Shown: piece by piece, positions 20,486 through 28,007 of the stretch
Numbering within the stretch: position 1 is the stretch's first letter
Layout of the letters: every line of letters begins with the position of its first letter
Assembly: GCA_902788605.1 (NCBI GenBank)
Contig: CADAKX010000024.1
Coordinates: 1-38,114, forward strand
Direction: 5' to 3'
DNA: 38,114 nt
Source: an uncultured Prevotellaceae bacterium
GTDB taxonomy: Bacteria; Bacteroidota; Bacteroidia; Bacteroidales; Bacteroidaceae
The notes under the pieces: model-generated
Told to the model about the DNA's origin: nothing
The model's input: only the letters and a program-made list of their open reading frames with translations
Databases searched by the model: none
Made by a program: the position numbers and the translations under genes

Positions 20486-21250
20486 ATGGGAAAAATAATT
20501 GCATTAGCAAATCAGAAAGGCGGCGTTGGTAAAACGACGACAACCATTAATCTGGCTGCTTCGCTGGCCACACTGGAGAAGAGTGTGTTGGTGGTGGATG
20601 CTGATCCACAGGCCAATGCATCGAGTGGATTGGGTGTTGATCTCAAGGAGGTGGACTGCTCGCTCTATGAGTGCATCATCAACCACACAGACGTGCGAGA
20701 GGCTATCTATACCACTGATATCGAGGGACTGGACATCATTCCCAGTCACATCGACCTGGTGGGTGCGGAGATTGAGATGCTGAACCTGGACAATCGTGAG
20801 AAGGTGATCAAGCAGTTGCTGGACCCCATCCGCAATGAGTATGACTATATCCTTATTGACTGCTCGCCCTCGCTGGGACTCATCACAGTGAACTCGCTCA
20901 CGGCTGCCGACTCGGTGATTATCCCTGTGCAGTGTGAGTATTTTGCATTGGAGGGTATCTCAAAACTCCTCAATACTATTAAGATTATCAAGTCTAAACT
21001 GAATCCGAAACTCGAGATCGAAGGCTTCCTGCTCACGATGTATGACTCGCGTCTGCGTCTGGCCAACCAGATCTACGACGAGGTGAAGCGCCACTTCCAG
21101 GAACTGGTGTTCAAGACTGTGATTCAGCGCAACGTGAAACTCTCGGAGAGTCCTTCGCATGGTCTGCCCGTCATCCTCTATGACGCAGACTCAACAGGTA
21201 GTAAGAACCATTTGGCATTAGCTAAGGAAATCATCAGCAAGACAAAATAA
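20486..21250 (+). CDS. parA: Chromosome-partitioning ATPase ParA (Soj)
   Basis: A 254-residue ParA/Soj ATPase, which binds DNA non-specifically and with ParB moves the replication origin region to the cell poles or quarter positions. The deviant Walker A is QKGGVGKTTTTINLA, with signature Lys11 and Lys16; further motifs are DADPQANASSGLG, LIDCSPSLGL and PVQCEYFALEG. The length is normal for the chromosomal short form without an N-terminal helix-turn-helix, so it does not bind the operator itself. parB follows after 5 bases. It opens a six-gene run to nadE. The promoter carries an unusual inverted repeat of ParB half-sites. Confidence 0.96.
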   Translation: MGKIIALANQKGGVGKTTTTINLAASLATLEKSVLVVDADPQANASSGLGVDLKEVDCSLYECIINHTDVREAIYTTDIEGLDIIPSHIDLVGAEIEMLNLDNREKVIKQLLDPIRNEYDYILIDCSPSLGLITVNSLTAADSVIIPVQCEYFALEGISKLLNTIKIIKSKLNPKLEIEGFLLTMYDSRLRLANQIYDEVKRHFQELVFKTVIQRNVKLSESPSHGLPVILYDADSTGSKNHLALAKEIISKTK

Positions 21251-21255
21251 GAATT

Positions 21256-22170
21256 ATGGCTGTTAGAAAGAAATTTGATAAGAGCGTGCTGGGACGCGGA
21301 CTGGACGATATCGGCAGTGGTCGCGGACTGGATGCACTGATAGATACGAGTGATGTGATGACACAGGGGTCGTCAAACCTCAACGAGATTCCCATCGACC
21401 AGATTGAACCCAACCCAGACCAGCCTCGACGCGAGTTTGACGAGAAAGCACTGCAGGAACTGGCTACGAGTATCCAGAATATGGGTATCATCGCCCCCAT
21501 CACCCTGCGTCAGGTGGCTCCCGATCACTACCAGATTATTGCTGGTGAACGTCGTTGGAGAGCTTCACAGATGGCTGGCTTACAGGCTATTCCTGCCTAT
21601 ATCCGCACAGCCAACGACGAGAGCGTGATGGAGCTGGCTCTGGTAGAAAATATCCAGCGTGAAGACCTAAACGCCATCGAAATAGCATTGGCCTATGAGC
21701 ATCTGGCCGAGACCAGTGGCATGACGCAGGAGAAAATCTCAGAGCGTGTGGGCAAGAGCCGTACGGCTGTGACCAACTATATGCGTCTGCTGAAGTTGCC
21801 AGCCCAGATTCAGATGGCCCTGAAGAATCGTGAGATTGACATGGGACACGCACGTGCCTTACTGTCGCTCGACTCGCCCTCGATGCAGCTGAAACTCTTC
21901 CGCGATGTGCTGAAGAACCAGTACTCTGTGCGCAAGGTCGAGGAGATGGTGCAGGCTCTGAAGAGTGGTGAGGATGTGCAGTCGGCTCGCAAGCGCATCA
22001 CGACCAACACACCGTTGGCTGCCCATCTGACAGAGAAAAGAGACTCGCTGACGCGCTATCTTCACACAAAGGTACAGATGACGTGCTCGCCCAAGGGTAA
22101 TGGTAAGATTAGCATCGCCTTTGCCAATGAAGACGAACTAAATCGCATTCTGGCTCTGCTGGAGAAATAA
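21256..22170 (+). CDS. parB: ParB/Spo0J chromosome-partitioning protein
   Basis: A 304-residue ParB, the CTP-dependent clamp that loads at parS sites near the replication origin and spreads along DNA. Visible marks: N-terminal IDQIEPNPDQPRREFD, the CTP-binding motif GERRWRASQMAGL near residue 97, ENIQREDLNAIEIA, and the helix-turn-helix MTQEKISERVGKSRTAVTN. The C-terminal dimer domain ends DELNRILALLEK. It follows parA by 5 bases. The short N-terminal tail (VLGRGLDDI, GRGLDALI) carries the Arg-containing motif expected to stimulate ParA ATPase. Confidence 0.95.
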   Translation: MAVRKKFDKSVLGRGLDDIGSGRGLDALIDTSDVMTQGSSNLNEIPIDQIEPNPDQPRREFDEKALQELATSIQNMGIIAPITLRQVAPDHYQIIAGERRWRASQMAGLQAIPAYIRTANDESVMELALVENIQREDLNAIEIALAYEHLAETSGMTQEKISERVGKSRTAVTNYMRLLKLPAQIQMALKNREIDMGHARALLSLDSPSMQLKLFRDVLKNQYSVRKVEEMVQALKSGEDVQSARKRITTNTPLAAHLTEKRDSLTRYLHTKVQMTCSPKGNGKISIAFANEDELNRILALLEK

Positions 22171-22240
22171 GACTATATAAAATTAGGTAGGTACATTGAT
22201 GATAATGAGGTTGAATCAGAGTATAAGGAGAAACAAGAAG

Positions 22241-22969
22241 ATGAGAAGGCTCATGGCCCTTTTACATCTTTTCCTTTTTACCTTTTTACCTTTATCAGCT
22301 TCGGCTCAGAACGAGGTGCCTGACTCTATCGTACAGGCCATCGACTCGATGTACGAGGCCATGACTGTCGACACCGTGGCCATCAACGACAGCATCGAGA
22401 AGATGAAGTCGGTGGTCGTGGTCGACATGCCAAAGGAAACGAAGGCGGAGCGAGACTGGAGCACCTGGCGTCCAAACCCGCAAAGGGCCTTGTGGCTGGC
22501 CTTGGTCATTCCTGGTGGTGGCCAGATATATAATCGCAAATATTGGAAACTGCCCATCGTCTATGGAGGCTTCGTGGGCTGTATCTATGCCATGATGTGG
22601 AACAACATGATGTATCGCGACTATTCGCAGGCCTATCTGGACATCATGGACAATGACCCCACAACAGCCAGCTATAACAAGTTCCTGCATCTGGGCAAAC
22701 AGATTAATGACCAAAACGCAGAACGCTATAAGCAGGTGTTTAAGAGTCGAAAGGACAAGTATCGCCGTTGGCGCGACCTGAGCTTCTTCTGCCTTATTGG
22801 CGTCTATGCGGTATCGGTGATTGATGCTTATGTCGATGCTGAGTTGTCGGCTTTCGACATTTCCAAGGACCTGAGCCTGAAGGTCAGACCCACGGTCATC
22901 GGAAACAATGCTTCTATGAATCCGCTGTATGCCACGTCGCTGGGCGTGAATTGCAGCATTAACTTCTAA
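22241..22969 (+). CDS. DUF5683 domain-containing protein
   Basis: A 242-residue membrane or exported protein, taken here from ATG 22241 so that it begins with a normal signal peptide (MRRLMALLHLFLFTFLP to SASAQ). AAGGAG at 22225-22230 would serve as its ribosome site. Starts at 22199 or 22205 would lengthen the N-terminus by up to 14 residues. The DUF5683 mark is PNPQRALWLALVIPGGGQIYN, followed by one hydrophobic segment (VYGGFVGCIYAMMW) and a later one (FFCLIGVYAVSVIDAYVDA). The role is unknown. Its place between parB and the mltD-like gene is typical of Bacteroidales. The signal peptide region is coded by an 8-base-period array (22258-22297). Confidence 0.75.
   Translation: MRRLMALLHLFLFTFLPLSASAQNEVPDSIVQAIDSMYEAMTVDTVAINDSIEKMKSVVVVDMPKETKAERDWSTWRPNPQRALWLALVIPGGGQIYNRKYWKLPIVYGGFVGCIYAMMWNNMMYRDYSQAYLDIMDNDPTTASYNKFLHLGKQINDQNAERYKQVFKSRKDKYRRWRDLSFFCLIGVYAVSVIDAYVDAELSAFDISKDLSLKVRPTVIGNNASMNPLYATSLGVNCSINF
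22258..22297 (+). repeat. Octad array coding a signal peptide
   Basis: CCTTTTAC, ATCTTTTC, CTTTTTAC, CTTTTTAC, CTTTATCA run with an 8-base period across the hydrophobic core of the DUF5683 signal peptide (LHLFLFTFLPLS). Confidence 0.5.
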
Positions 22970-22978
22970 ACAAAAGAA

Positions 22979-24301
22979 ATGAGAATAAACATAGCGACCA
23001 TAGCAAAACAGACGGCCAAGAGTTTACTGCTCTTGGGCTTCATGGCTGGTATGCCCTCTGTGATGCAGGCCCAGATTACAGTGGTGGATGAAGATGCTGA
23101 CGACGACGAAATAGAGGTGGTCAGCGACGAGGGAGTCGAGGAGATTGAATTCCCTGAGTCCATGACCTATAACCTGGACAGTCTGATGAACCAGTATATG
23201 TCGAAGACGTATCTGGCACCTGACAACGACTGCCGGATGAAAGACGAGAACCCGACATTTGCCAAGGAGGTGTATATCGACCGTTTGCATCGCATGCCTA
23301 CTATCATGGAGATGCCATATAACGAGGTGGTGCAGTCGTGCATCGATCGCTATACTGGTCGCTTGCGTCGTTCGGTGAGCTTCTTCCTGGGTGCTGCCAA
23401 CTTCTATTTGCCTATCTTTGAGGAGGCACTGGAGGCCTATCAGATGCCCTTGGAACTGAAATATTTGCCTGTCATCGAGTCGGCGCTGAACCCCACGGCA
23501 GTGTCGCGTGTAGGTGCCACGGGCTTGTGGCAGTTCATGCTGACCACAGGTAAGGCCTATGGACTGGAGGTTAACTCGCTGGTGGACGAGCGTCGCGATC
23601 CTGTGAAGGCGTCGTATGCGGCAGCCCGCTATCTGCGCGACCTCTATCGCATCTTTGGCGACTGGAACCTGGTCATCGCAGCCTATAACTGCGGACCTGA
23701 GAATATCAACAAGGCTATCCGTCGCTCAGGTGGCGAGACGGACTACTGGAAGATCTATCCTTATCTGCCCAGAGAGACACGTGGCTATGTGCCTGCGTTC
23801 ATTGCTGCCAACTATGTGATGAACTACTATTGCGAGCACAATATCTGTCCGATGAACAGTCAGTTGCCAGCCAAGACGGATACGGTGGTGGTCAACCAGA
23901 ATGTGAACTTCAGTCAGTTGGTGAATGTCTGTGGCTTCGACCTGCAGATGCTGCGCTCGCTGAACCCAGAATATCGTCGCGACATCGTGCCTGGTGCCAC
24001 CAAGCCATCGGCCATCCGTTTGCCTGTGGCAGATGTGGCTCGCTTCATCGACCTGCAGGATTCGGTCTTCGCTGCCAGTGCGTCAGACAAGCGTGTGGTG
24101 GTCGAGGTCGAGGAGGATGTAGCCAAGACGACCAAGGCTGACAAACGCTCGGCAAGGGGCGCGAAGTGGCACACGGTGAGACGTGGCGATACCATCGGCG
24201 GACTGGCAAAGAAATACAGAACGACAGCTGCCAGGATCAGGAGTCTCAATGGCTTGCGTGGCAACAATATCCGTGCGGGAAAGAAACTGAGAGTACGTTA
24301 G
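22979..24301 (+). CDS. mltD: MltD-type lytic transglycosylase with LysM
   Basis: A 440-residue exported murein hydrolase that cuts the glycan strand of peptidoglycan to form anhydro ends. An N-terminal signal (to about residue 30, MPSVMQAQ) is followed by an acidic linker, then the SLT/GH23 domain with catalytic Glu167 in LPVIESALNPTAVSRVGATGLWQFM. Further motifs are VIAAYNCGPENINKAI and YLPRETRGYVPAFIAANYV. A spacer leads to one C-terminal LysM domain (about 397-440, HTVRRGDTIGGLAKKY), which binds peptidoglycan. The length suits MltD with one LysM. It follows DUF5683 by 9 bases, in the conserved parA to rel run. Confidence 0.9.
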   Translation: MRINIATIAKQTAKSLLLLGFMAGMPSVMQAQITVVDEDADDDEIEVVSDEGVEEIEFPESMTYNLDSLMNQYMSKTYLAPDNDCRMKDENPTFAKEVYIDRLHRMPTIMEMPYNEVVQSCIDRYTGRLRRSVSFFLGAANFYLPIFEEALEAYQMPLELKYLPVIESALNPTAVSRVGATGLWQFMLTTGKAYGLEVNSLVDERRDPVKASYAAARYLRDLYRIFGDWNLVIAAYNCGPENINKAIRRSGGETDYWKIYPYLPRETRGYVPAFIAANYVMNYYCEHNICPMNSQLPAKTDTVVVNQNVNFSQLVNVCGFDLQMLRSLNPEYRRDIVPGATKPSAIRLPVADVARFIDLQDSVFAASASDKRVVVEVEEDVAKTTKADKRSARGAKWHTVRRGDTIGGLAKKYRTTAARIRSLNGLRGNNIRAGKKLRVR

Positions 24302-24320
24302 TATATATATAAAGGTGTAG

Positions 24321-24326
24321 GGAGGA
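24321..24326 (+). promoter_or_regulatory. Ribosome-binding site that decides the rel start
   Basis: GGAGGA lies 6 bases before ATG 24333 but touches ATG 24327, so 24333 is the better-spaced start. A strong Shine-Dalgarno-like site is unusual in this window, where most genes lack one. Confidence 0.45.
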
Positions 24327-24332
24327 ATGACT

Positions 24333-26600
24333 ATGGATGATGAGCAGATGAAACTTGAGGCAGTGGACGATAAGTTGATTAACGATGCGTTTGAGAAACT
24401 GATTAATGATTATCTTAACTCGCGCCATCGCAAAAAGGTGGACTTGATTACCAAAGCGTTTAACTTTGCGCGTCAGGCTCATAAGGGTGTGCGTCGCTTG
24501 TCGGGCGAACCTTATATCATGCACCCCATCGCTGTGGCTCAGATTGTTTGCTCTGAGATAGGACTGGGGTCTACGAGTATCTGTGCGGCCTTGCTCCACG
24601 ACGTGGTAGAGGATACGGACTATACCGTTGAGGACATCGAAAATATGTTTGGTCCGAAGATTGCCCAGATTGTTGATGGTCTGACGAAGATCAGTGGTGG
24701 TATCTTTGGCGAACAGGCCTCGGCCCAGGCAGAGAACTTCAAGAAGTTGCTGCTCACGATGAGTGAGGATATCCGTGTGATCCTGATTAAGATTGCAGAC
24801 CGTCTGCACAATATGCGCACACTGGACTCGCAGCCTGCCAACAAGCAATATAAGATTGCAGGTGAGACGCTCTATCTGTATGCACCTGTGGCTCATCGCC
24901 TGGGTCTCTATAAGATCAAGTCGGAACTTGAAAACTTGAGTTTCAAGTTTGAACATCCTGAGGAATATGCCTTTATAGAAAAGAAACTGGAAGAGACACG
25001 CGCATCAAGACACGAGCTCTTCGACCAGTTTATCTCACCCATCAGGGATGTACTCCTGAAGATGGGTATTGAATATGAGATTCGCGAACGTATCAAGACA
25101 CCTTTTTCTATTTGGAATAAGATGCAGAACAAGCACGTGACGTTCGACGAGATATACGACATCCTGGCTGTGCGCATCATCTTTACGCCAAAGGTCAGGG
25201 AGGAGGAAATCAACGAGTGCTTCAATATCTATGTGGCACTGACAAAAATCTATAAGAGTCATCCTGATCGCACACGCGACTGGCTCAGTCATCCTAAGGC
25301 CAATGGTTATCAGGCTCTGCATGTGACGCTGATGTCAAAGCAGGGACATTGGATTGAGGTGCAGATACGCTCTGACCGCATGAACGAGATTGCAGAGCAG
25401 GGTCTGGCAGCCCACTGGAAATACAAGGATGGTACTGAGGGCGAGATTACGGAGGACGAGAACGAATTGAACGAATGGCTGCGCACCATCAAGGAGATTC
25501 TCGACGATCCACAGCCAGATGCGATGGACTTCCTCGATGCCATTAAGCTGAACCTTTTTGCCAGCGAGATTTTCGTCTTTACACCGAAGGGTGAGATTAA
25601 GACGATGCCAGCCGACTGTACCGTGCTCGACTTCGCATTCTCTATCCATACGTTCTTGGGCTCTCATTGTATCGGTGCCAAGGTAAACCATAAACTGGTG
25701 CCCATGAGTCATCGCTTGAAGAGTGGTGACCAGGTGGAGATTCTGACATCAAAGTCGCATCACGTGCAGCCCTCGTGGATTAACTTCGTGTCTACGGCCA
25801 AGGCCAAAGCTAAGATTCAGGCTATCCTGCGTCGCTCTAGTCGCGAGACCCAGAAGAAAGGTGAGGAGAAATTGCATGCCTGGCTCGAAAAGAATGGCTT
25901 CGAGGCCTCGATGTCTGTGCTCGACAGACTGTGTAAGTTCCATGACGTGGCGCGTCGCGAGTTGCTCTACCAGGCCATTGGCGATAATATCATCATCCTG
26001 GGCGAGAAAGATATCGACGAACTGAAGGGTAGAAACGCCAAGAAACCTGATAATGGTGGCGGATGGCGTAAGTTCGTGCCGTTTGTCAAGGCTAAGAAGC
26101 AGGAAGAAGTGGCGAAGCCTGAGCTCTTTGTGGTGTCTAAGGACTTTAACCGCAAGAAGCCCATATATATCAACGAGGACAACATCCGTCAGTATATCTT
26201 TGCTGATTGTTGTCATCCTATTCCTGGCGACGATACGCTGGGCTATATCGACAACAATAACTGCATCGAACTTCATAAGCGTACGTGCTTGGTGGCCAAT
26301 AAGTTGAAGGCCAGCTATGGCAACCGCATCCTCGATGTGAAGTGGGATATGCACAAGAAGTTGTTCTTCGATGCTACCATCCGCCTGGCAGGTATCGATC
26401 GTCGTGGACTGGTCAACGAGGTGACACGTGTCATCTCTAATCAGTTGAATGTGGATATCCGCAAACTCACGTTCACCACAGAGGATGGTATCTTCGATGG
26501 TACTATCGACCTTCGCGTGCACGATCGCGATGATGTACGCGAAATCATCGACAGCCTCAAGGAGGTCGATGACCTCAAGGAAATATCACAAATCATGTGA
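24333..26600 (+). CDS. rel: Bifunctional (p)ppGpp synthetase/hydrolase (RelA/SpoT)
   Basis: A 755-residue stringent-response enzyme that makes and degrades (p)ppGpp. Parts in order: HD hydrolase domain (HPIAVAQI, then HDVVEDT near residue 89 and IADRLHNMRTL), intact and so able to hydrolyse; synthetase domain (RIKTPFSIWNKM near residue 252, DILAVRIIF, HPKANGYQALH, and the Glu-Gln pair in EVQIRS); TGS domain (about 411-470); and a C-terminal ACT domain from about 681. Both activities are therefore expected. The gene follows the mltD-like gene by 31 bases and precedes nadE by 32 in one long run with parAB. Confidence 0.94.
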   Translation: MDDEQMKLEAVDDKLINDAFEKLINDYLNSRHRKKVDLITKAFNFARQAHKGVRRLSGEPYIMHPIAVAQIVCSEIGLGSTSICAALLHDVVEDTDYTVEDIENMFGPKIAQIVDGLTKISGGIFGEQASAQAENFKKLLLTMSEDIRVILIKIADRLHNMRTLDSQPANKQYKIAGETLYLYAPVAHRLGLYKIKSELENLSFKFEHPEEYAFIEKKLEETRASRHELFDQFISPIRDVLLKMGIEYEIRERIKTPFSIWNKMQNKHVTFDEIYDILAVRIIFTPKVREEEINECFNIYVALTKIYKSHPDRTRDWLSHPKANGYQALHVTLMSKQGHWIEVQIRSDRMNEIAEQGLAAHWKYKDGTEGEITEDENELNEWLRTIKEILDDPQPDAMDFLDAIKLNLFASEIFVFTPKGEIKTMPADCTVLDFAFSIHTFLGSHCIGAKVNHKLVPMSHRLKSGDQVEILTSKSHHVQPSWINFVSTAKAKAKIQAILRRSSRETQKKGEEKLHAWLEKNGFEASMSVLDRLCKFHDVARRELLYQAIGDNIIILGEKDIDELKGRNAKKPDNGGGWRKFVPFVKAKKQEEVAKPELFVVSKDFNRKKPIYINEDNIRQYIFADCCHPIPGDDTLGYIDNNNCIELHKRTCLVANKLKASYGNRILDVKWDMHKKLFFDATIRLAGIDRRGLVNEVTRVISNQLNVDIRKLTFTTEDGIFDGTIDLRVHDRDDVREIIDSLKEVDDLKEISQIM

Positions 26601-26632
26601 TGATATACTTAACTTTTTAACACACAATCACT

Positions 26633-27484
26633 ATGGACTACAAAAAAGTGTTTGAAACGATGGTCGACGAGACGGCAAAGTATCTCTCTGATCATCGTCT
26701 GAAGTCAATGGTATTAGGTCTTTCGGGTGGCATCGATTCTACAGTGACGGCTGCCGTCTGTCATGAGGTGGTGAAGCGCCACCCTGAGTTGAAGTTTATT
26801 GGTGTGAGCATGCCTTGCACTACCAACACTGTAGAGGAGAACGACTCGGCTTCTAAGGCTATGAGGGCGTTCTGCACGGAGTACTGGGTAGAGAACCTGC
26901 AGGCACAATACCTGCTGATGAAGGCTACCTGCGAGCAGCACTACGAGTCAACAGCTCTCTCACAGGGTAACATCAAGGCGCGTCTGCGCATGATCTATCT
27001 GTATAATCTCGCTTCTGTGACAGGCGGTATGGTGATGGATACCGACAACCTTACGGAGCATTATCTGGGCTTCTGGACCATTCATGGCGACGTGGCCGAC
27101 TATAACCCTATTGGTGGACTCTGGAAGCACGAGGTGTATGCTCTGTGTAAGTACTTGTTTACAGAGGTCTTCACCGATACTAACGACGCTCGCTATCAGG
27201 CTCTGAAATCTGCCTATGACATCATGCCTACTGATGGTAATGGCGTGTCGGCTGGTGGCGATATGGCGCAGATTGCTCCAGGTCATACCTACGAGGAGGT
27301 GGATGATATCCTGAACAGCTATATCAGTAAGAAAGACCAGCCTGAGGCTCAGGCTGCCGAGGTGGAACGCCTGAACAAGGCCTATGGTGCTGAGACGGTG
27401 GAGCGCGTATTAAACCGTCATCGTCGTTCTGAGTTCAAGAGAAAGAGATTGCCCATTGCGATTGAGCGTAGTCTCTATGAATAG
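26633..27484 (+). CDS. nadE: NAD+ synthase, ammonia-dependent type
   Basis: NadE amidates nicotinic acid adenine dinucleotide to NAD+, using ATP, in the last step of NAD synthesis. The 283-residue protein has the PP-loop LSGGIDST near residue 30, the DNLTEHYLGFWTIHGDVADYNP block for substrate and ammonia handling, and the C-terminal RRSEFKRKRLPIAIER. No N-terminal glutaminase domain is present, so it should use free ammonia. It lies 32 bases after rel and ends the six-gene unit: a 12-base-pair terminator begins 7 bases after its stop. nadB, from the same pathway, is at 30725 but in another unit. Confidence 0.93.
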   Translation: MDYKKVFETMVDETAKYLSDHRLKSMVLGLSGGIDSTVTAAVCHEVVKRHPELKFIGVSMPCTTNTVEENDSASKAMRAFCTEYWVENLQAQYLLMKATCEQHYESTALSQGNIKARLRMIYLYNLASVTGGMVMDTDNLTEHYLGFWTIHGDVADYNPIGGLWKHEVYALCKYLFTEVFTDTNDARYQALKSAYDIMPTDGNGVSAGGDMAQIAPGHTYEEVDDILNSYISKKDQPEAQAAEVERLNKAYGAETVERVLNRHRRSEFKRKRLPIAIERSLYE

Positions 27485-27491
27485 AAACAAG

Positions 27492-27530
27492 AAGGTCCCT
27501 AAGTTCTTAGAATCTTAGGGACCTTATTTC
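27492..27530 (+). terminator. Terminator after nadE
   Basis: A perfect 12-base-pair stem, 27492-27503 with 27514-27525 (AAGGTCCCTAAG and its complement), with a 10-base loop and a short T-containing tail ATTTC. It closes the parA-nadE unit. It also faces the convergent merR gene, whose stop is at 27548, and may serve both. Confidence 0.75.
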
Positions 27531-27547
27531 TTAGGACTTGAGACTTG

Positions 27548-27898
27548 TTATTGCAGTCCATCTAGTTGTTTCTTAAGGGCTTGCAGGTCGTCGCGTACGG
27601 CCATCAGGCGCGTGAGTACGTCGGCCTTCTTGTCGGCACCATTGCGATTGGCTGTGATGATTTTCTTTGCAGCAGCCAACTTAAATCCACGAACCTTTAC
27701 CAAGTTGTGAATCAACTTGATTTGCTCTATGTCCTTCTCAGCATATTGGCGCACTTTATTGGGGCCTGAAGTCTTGGGCTTCAGGTAAGGAAATTCCGTC
27801 TCCCAGAAACGCAACGTGCTCTCGTTGAGGTCGAACATTTCGGCCACCTCCTTGATGGAGTAATAGAGTTTCAAATTCTTATTCAGGTTCAGTGCCAT
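27548..27898 (-). CDS. MerR-family transcriptional regulator
   Basis: A 116-residue DNA-binding protein. The MerR helix-turn-helix is at about residues 11-40 (YSIKEVAEMFDLNESTLRFWETEFP), followed by the wing (RQYAEKDIEQIKLIHNLVK) and a coiled coil of Leu, Lys and Asp at the C-terminus for dimerisation. There is no cysteine effector-binding domain, so a metal role is unlikely and the signal is unknown. It lies divergent from alaS, separated by 109 bases holding the two promoters, and it could regulate itself or alaS. Its own -7 box is 20 bases upstream. Confidence 0.85.
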   Translation of the reverse strand: MALNLNKNLKLYYSIKEVAEMFDLNESTLRFWETEFPYLKPKTSGPNKVRQYAEKDIEQIKLIHNLVKVRGFKLAAAKKIITANRNGADKKADVLTRLMAVRDDLQALKKQLDGLQ

Positions 27899-27918
27899 AA
27901 ATCCTTGTGATTTGTGTG

Positions 27919-27926
27919 CAAAGATA
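27919..27926 (-). promoter_or_regulatory. -7 box of merR
   Basis: The minus strand reads TATCTTTG then C, matching TAnnTTTG. Confidence 0.5.
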
Positions 27927-27970
27927 CGAAATTATTCTTAATTCGTCATCGTTTATTCACCATTTTTTTG

Positions 27971-27978
27971 TAATTTTG
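27971..27978 (+). promoter_or_regulatory. -7 box of alaS
   Basis: TAATTTTG then C matches TAnnTTTG, 29 bases before the ATG at 28008. Confidence 0.55.
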
Positions 27979-28007
27979 CACCCAAATTGTAAAAAAGTAA
28001 AGAAACA

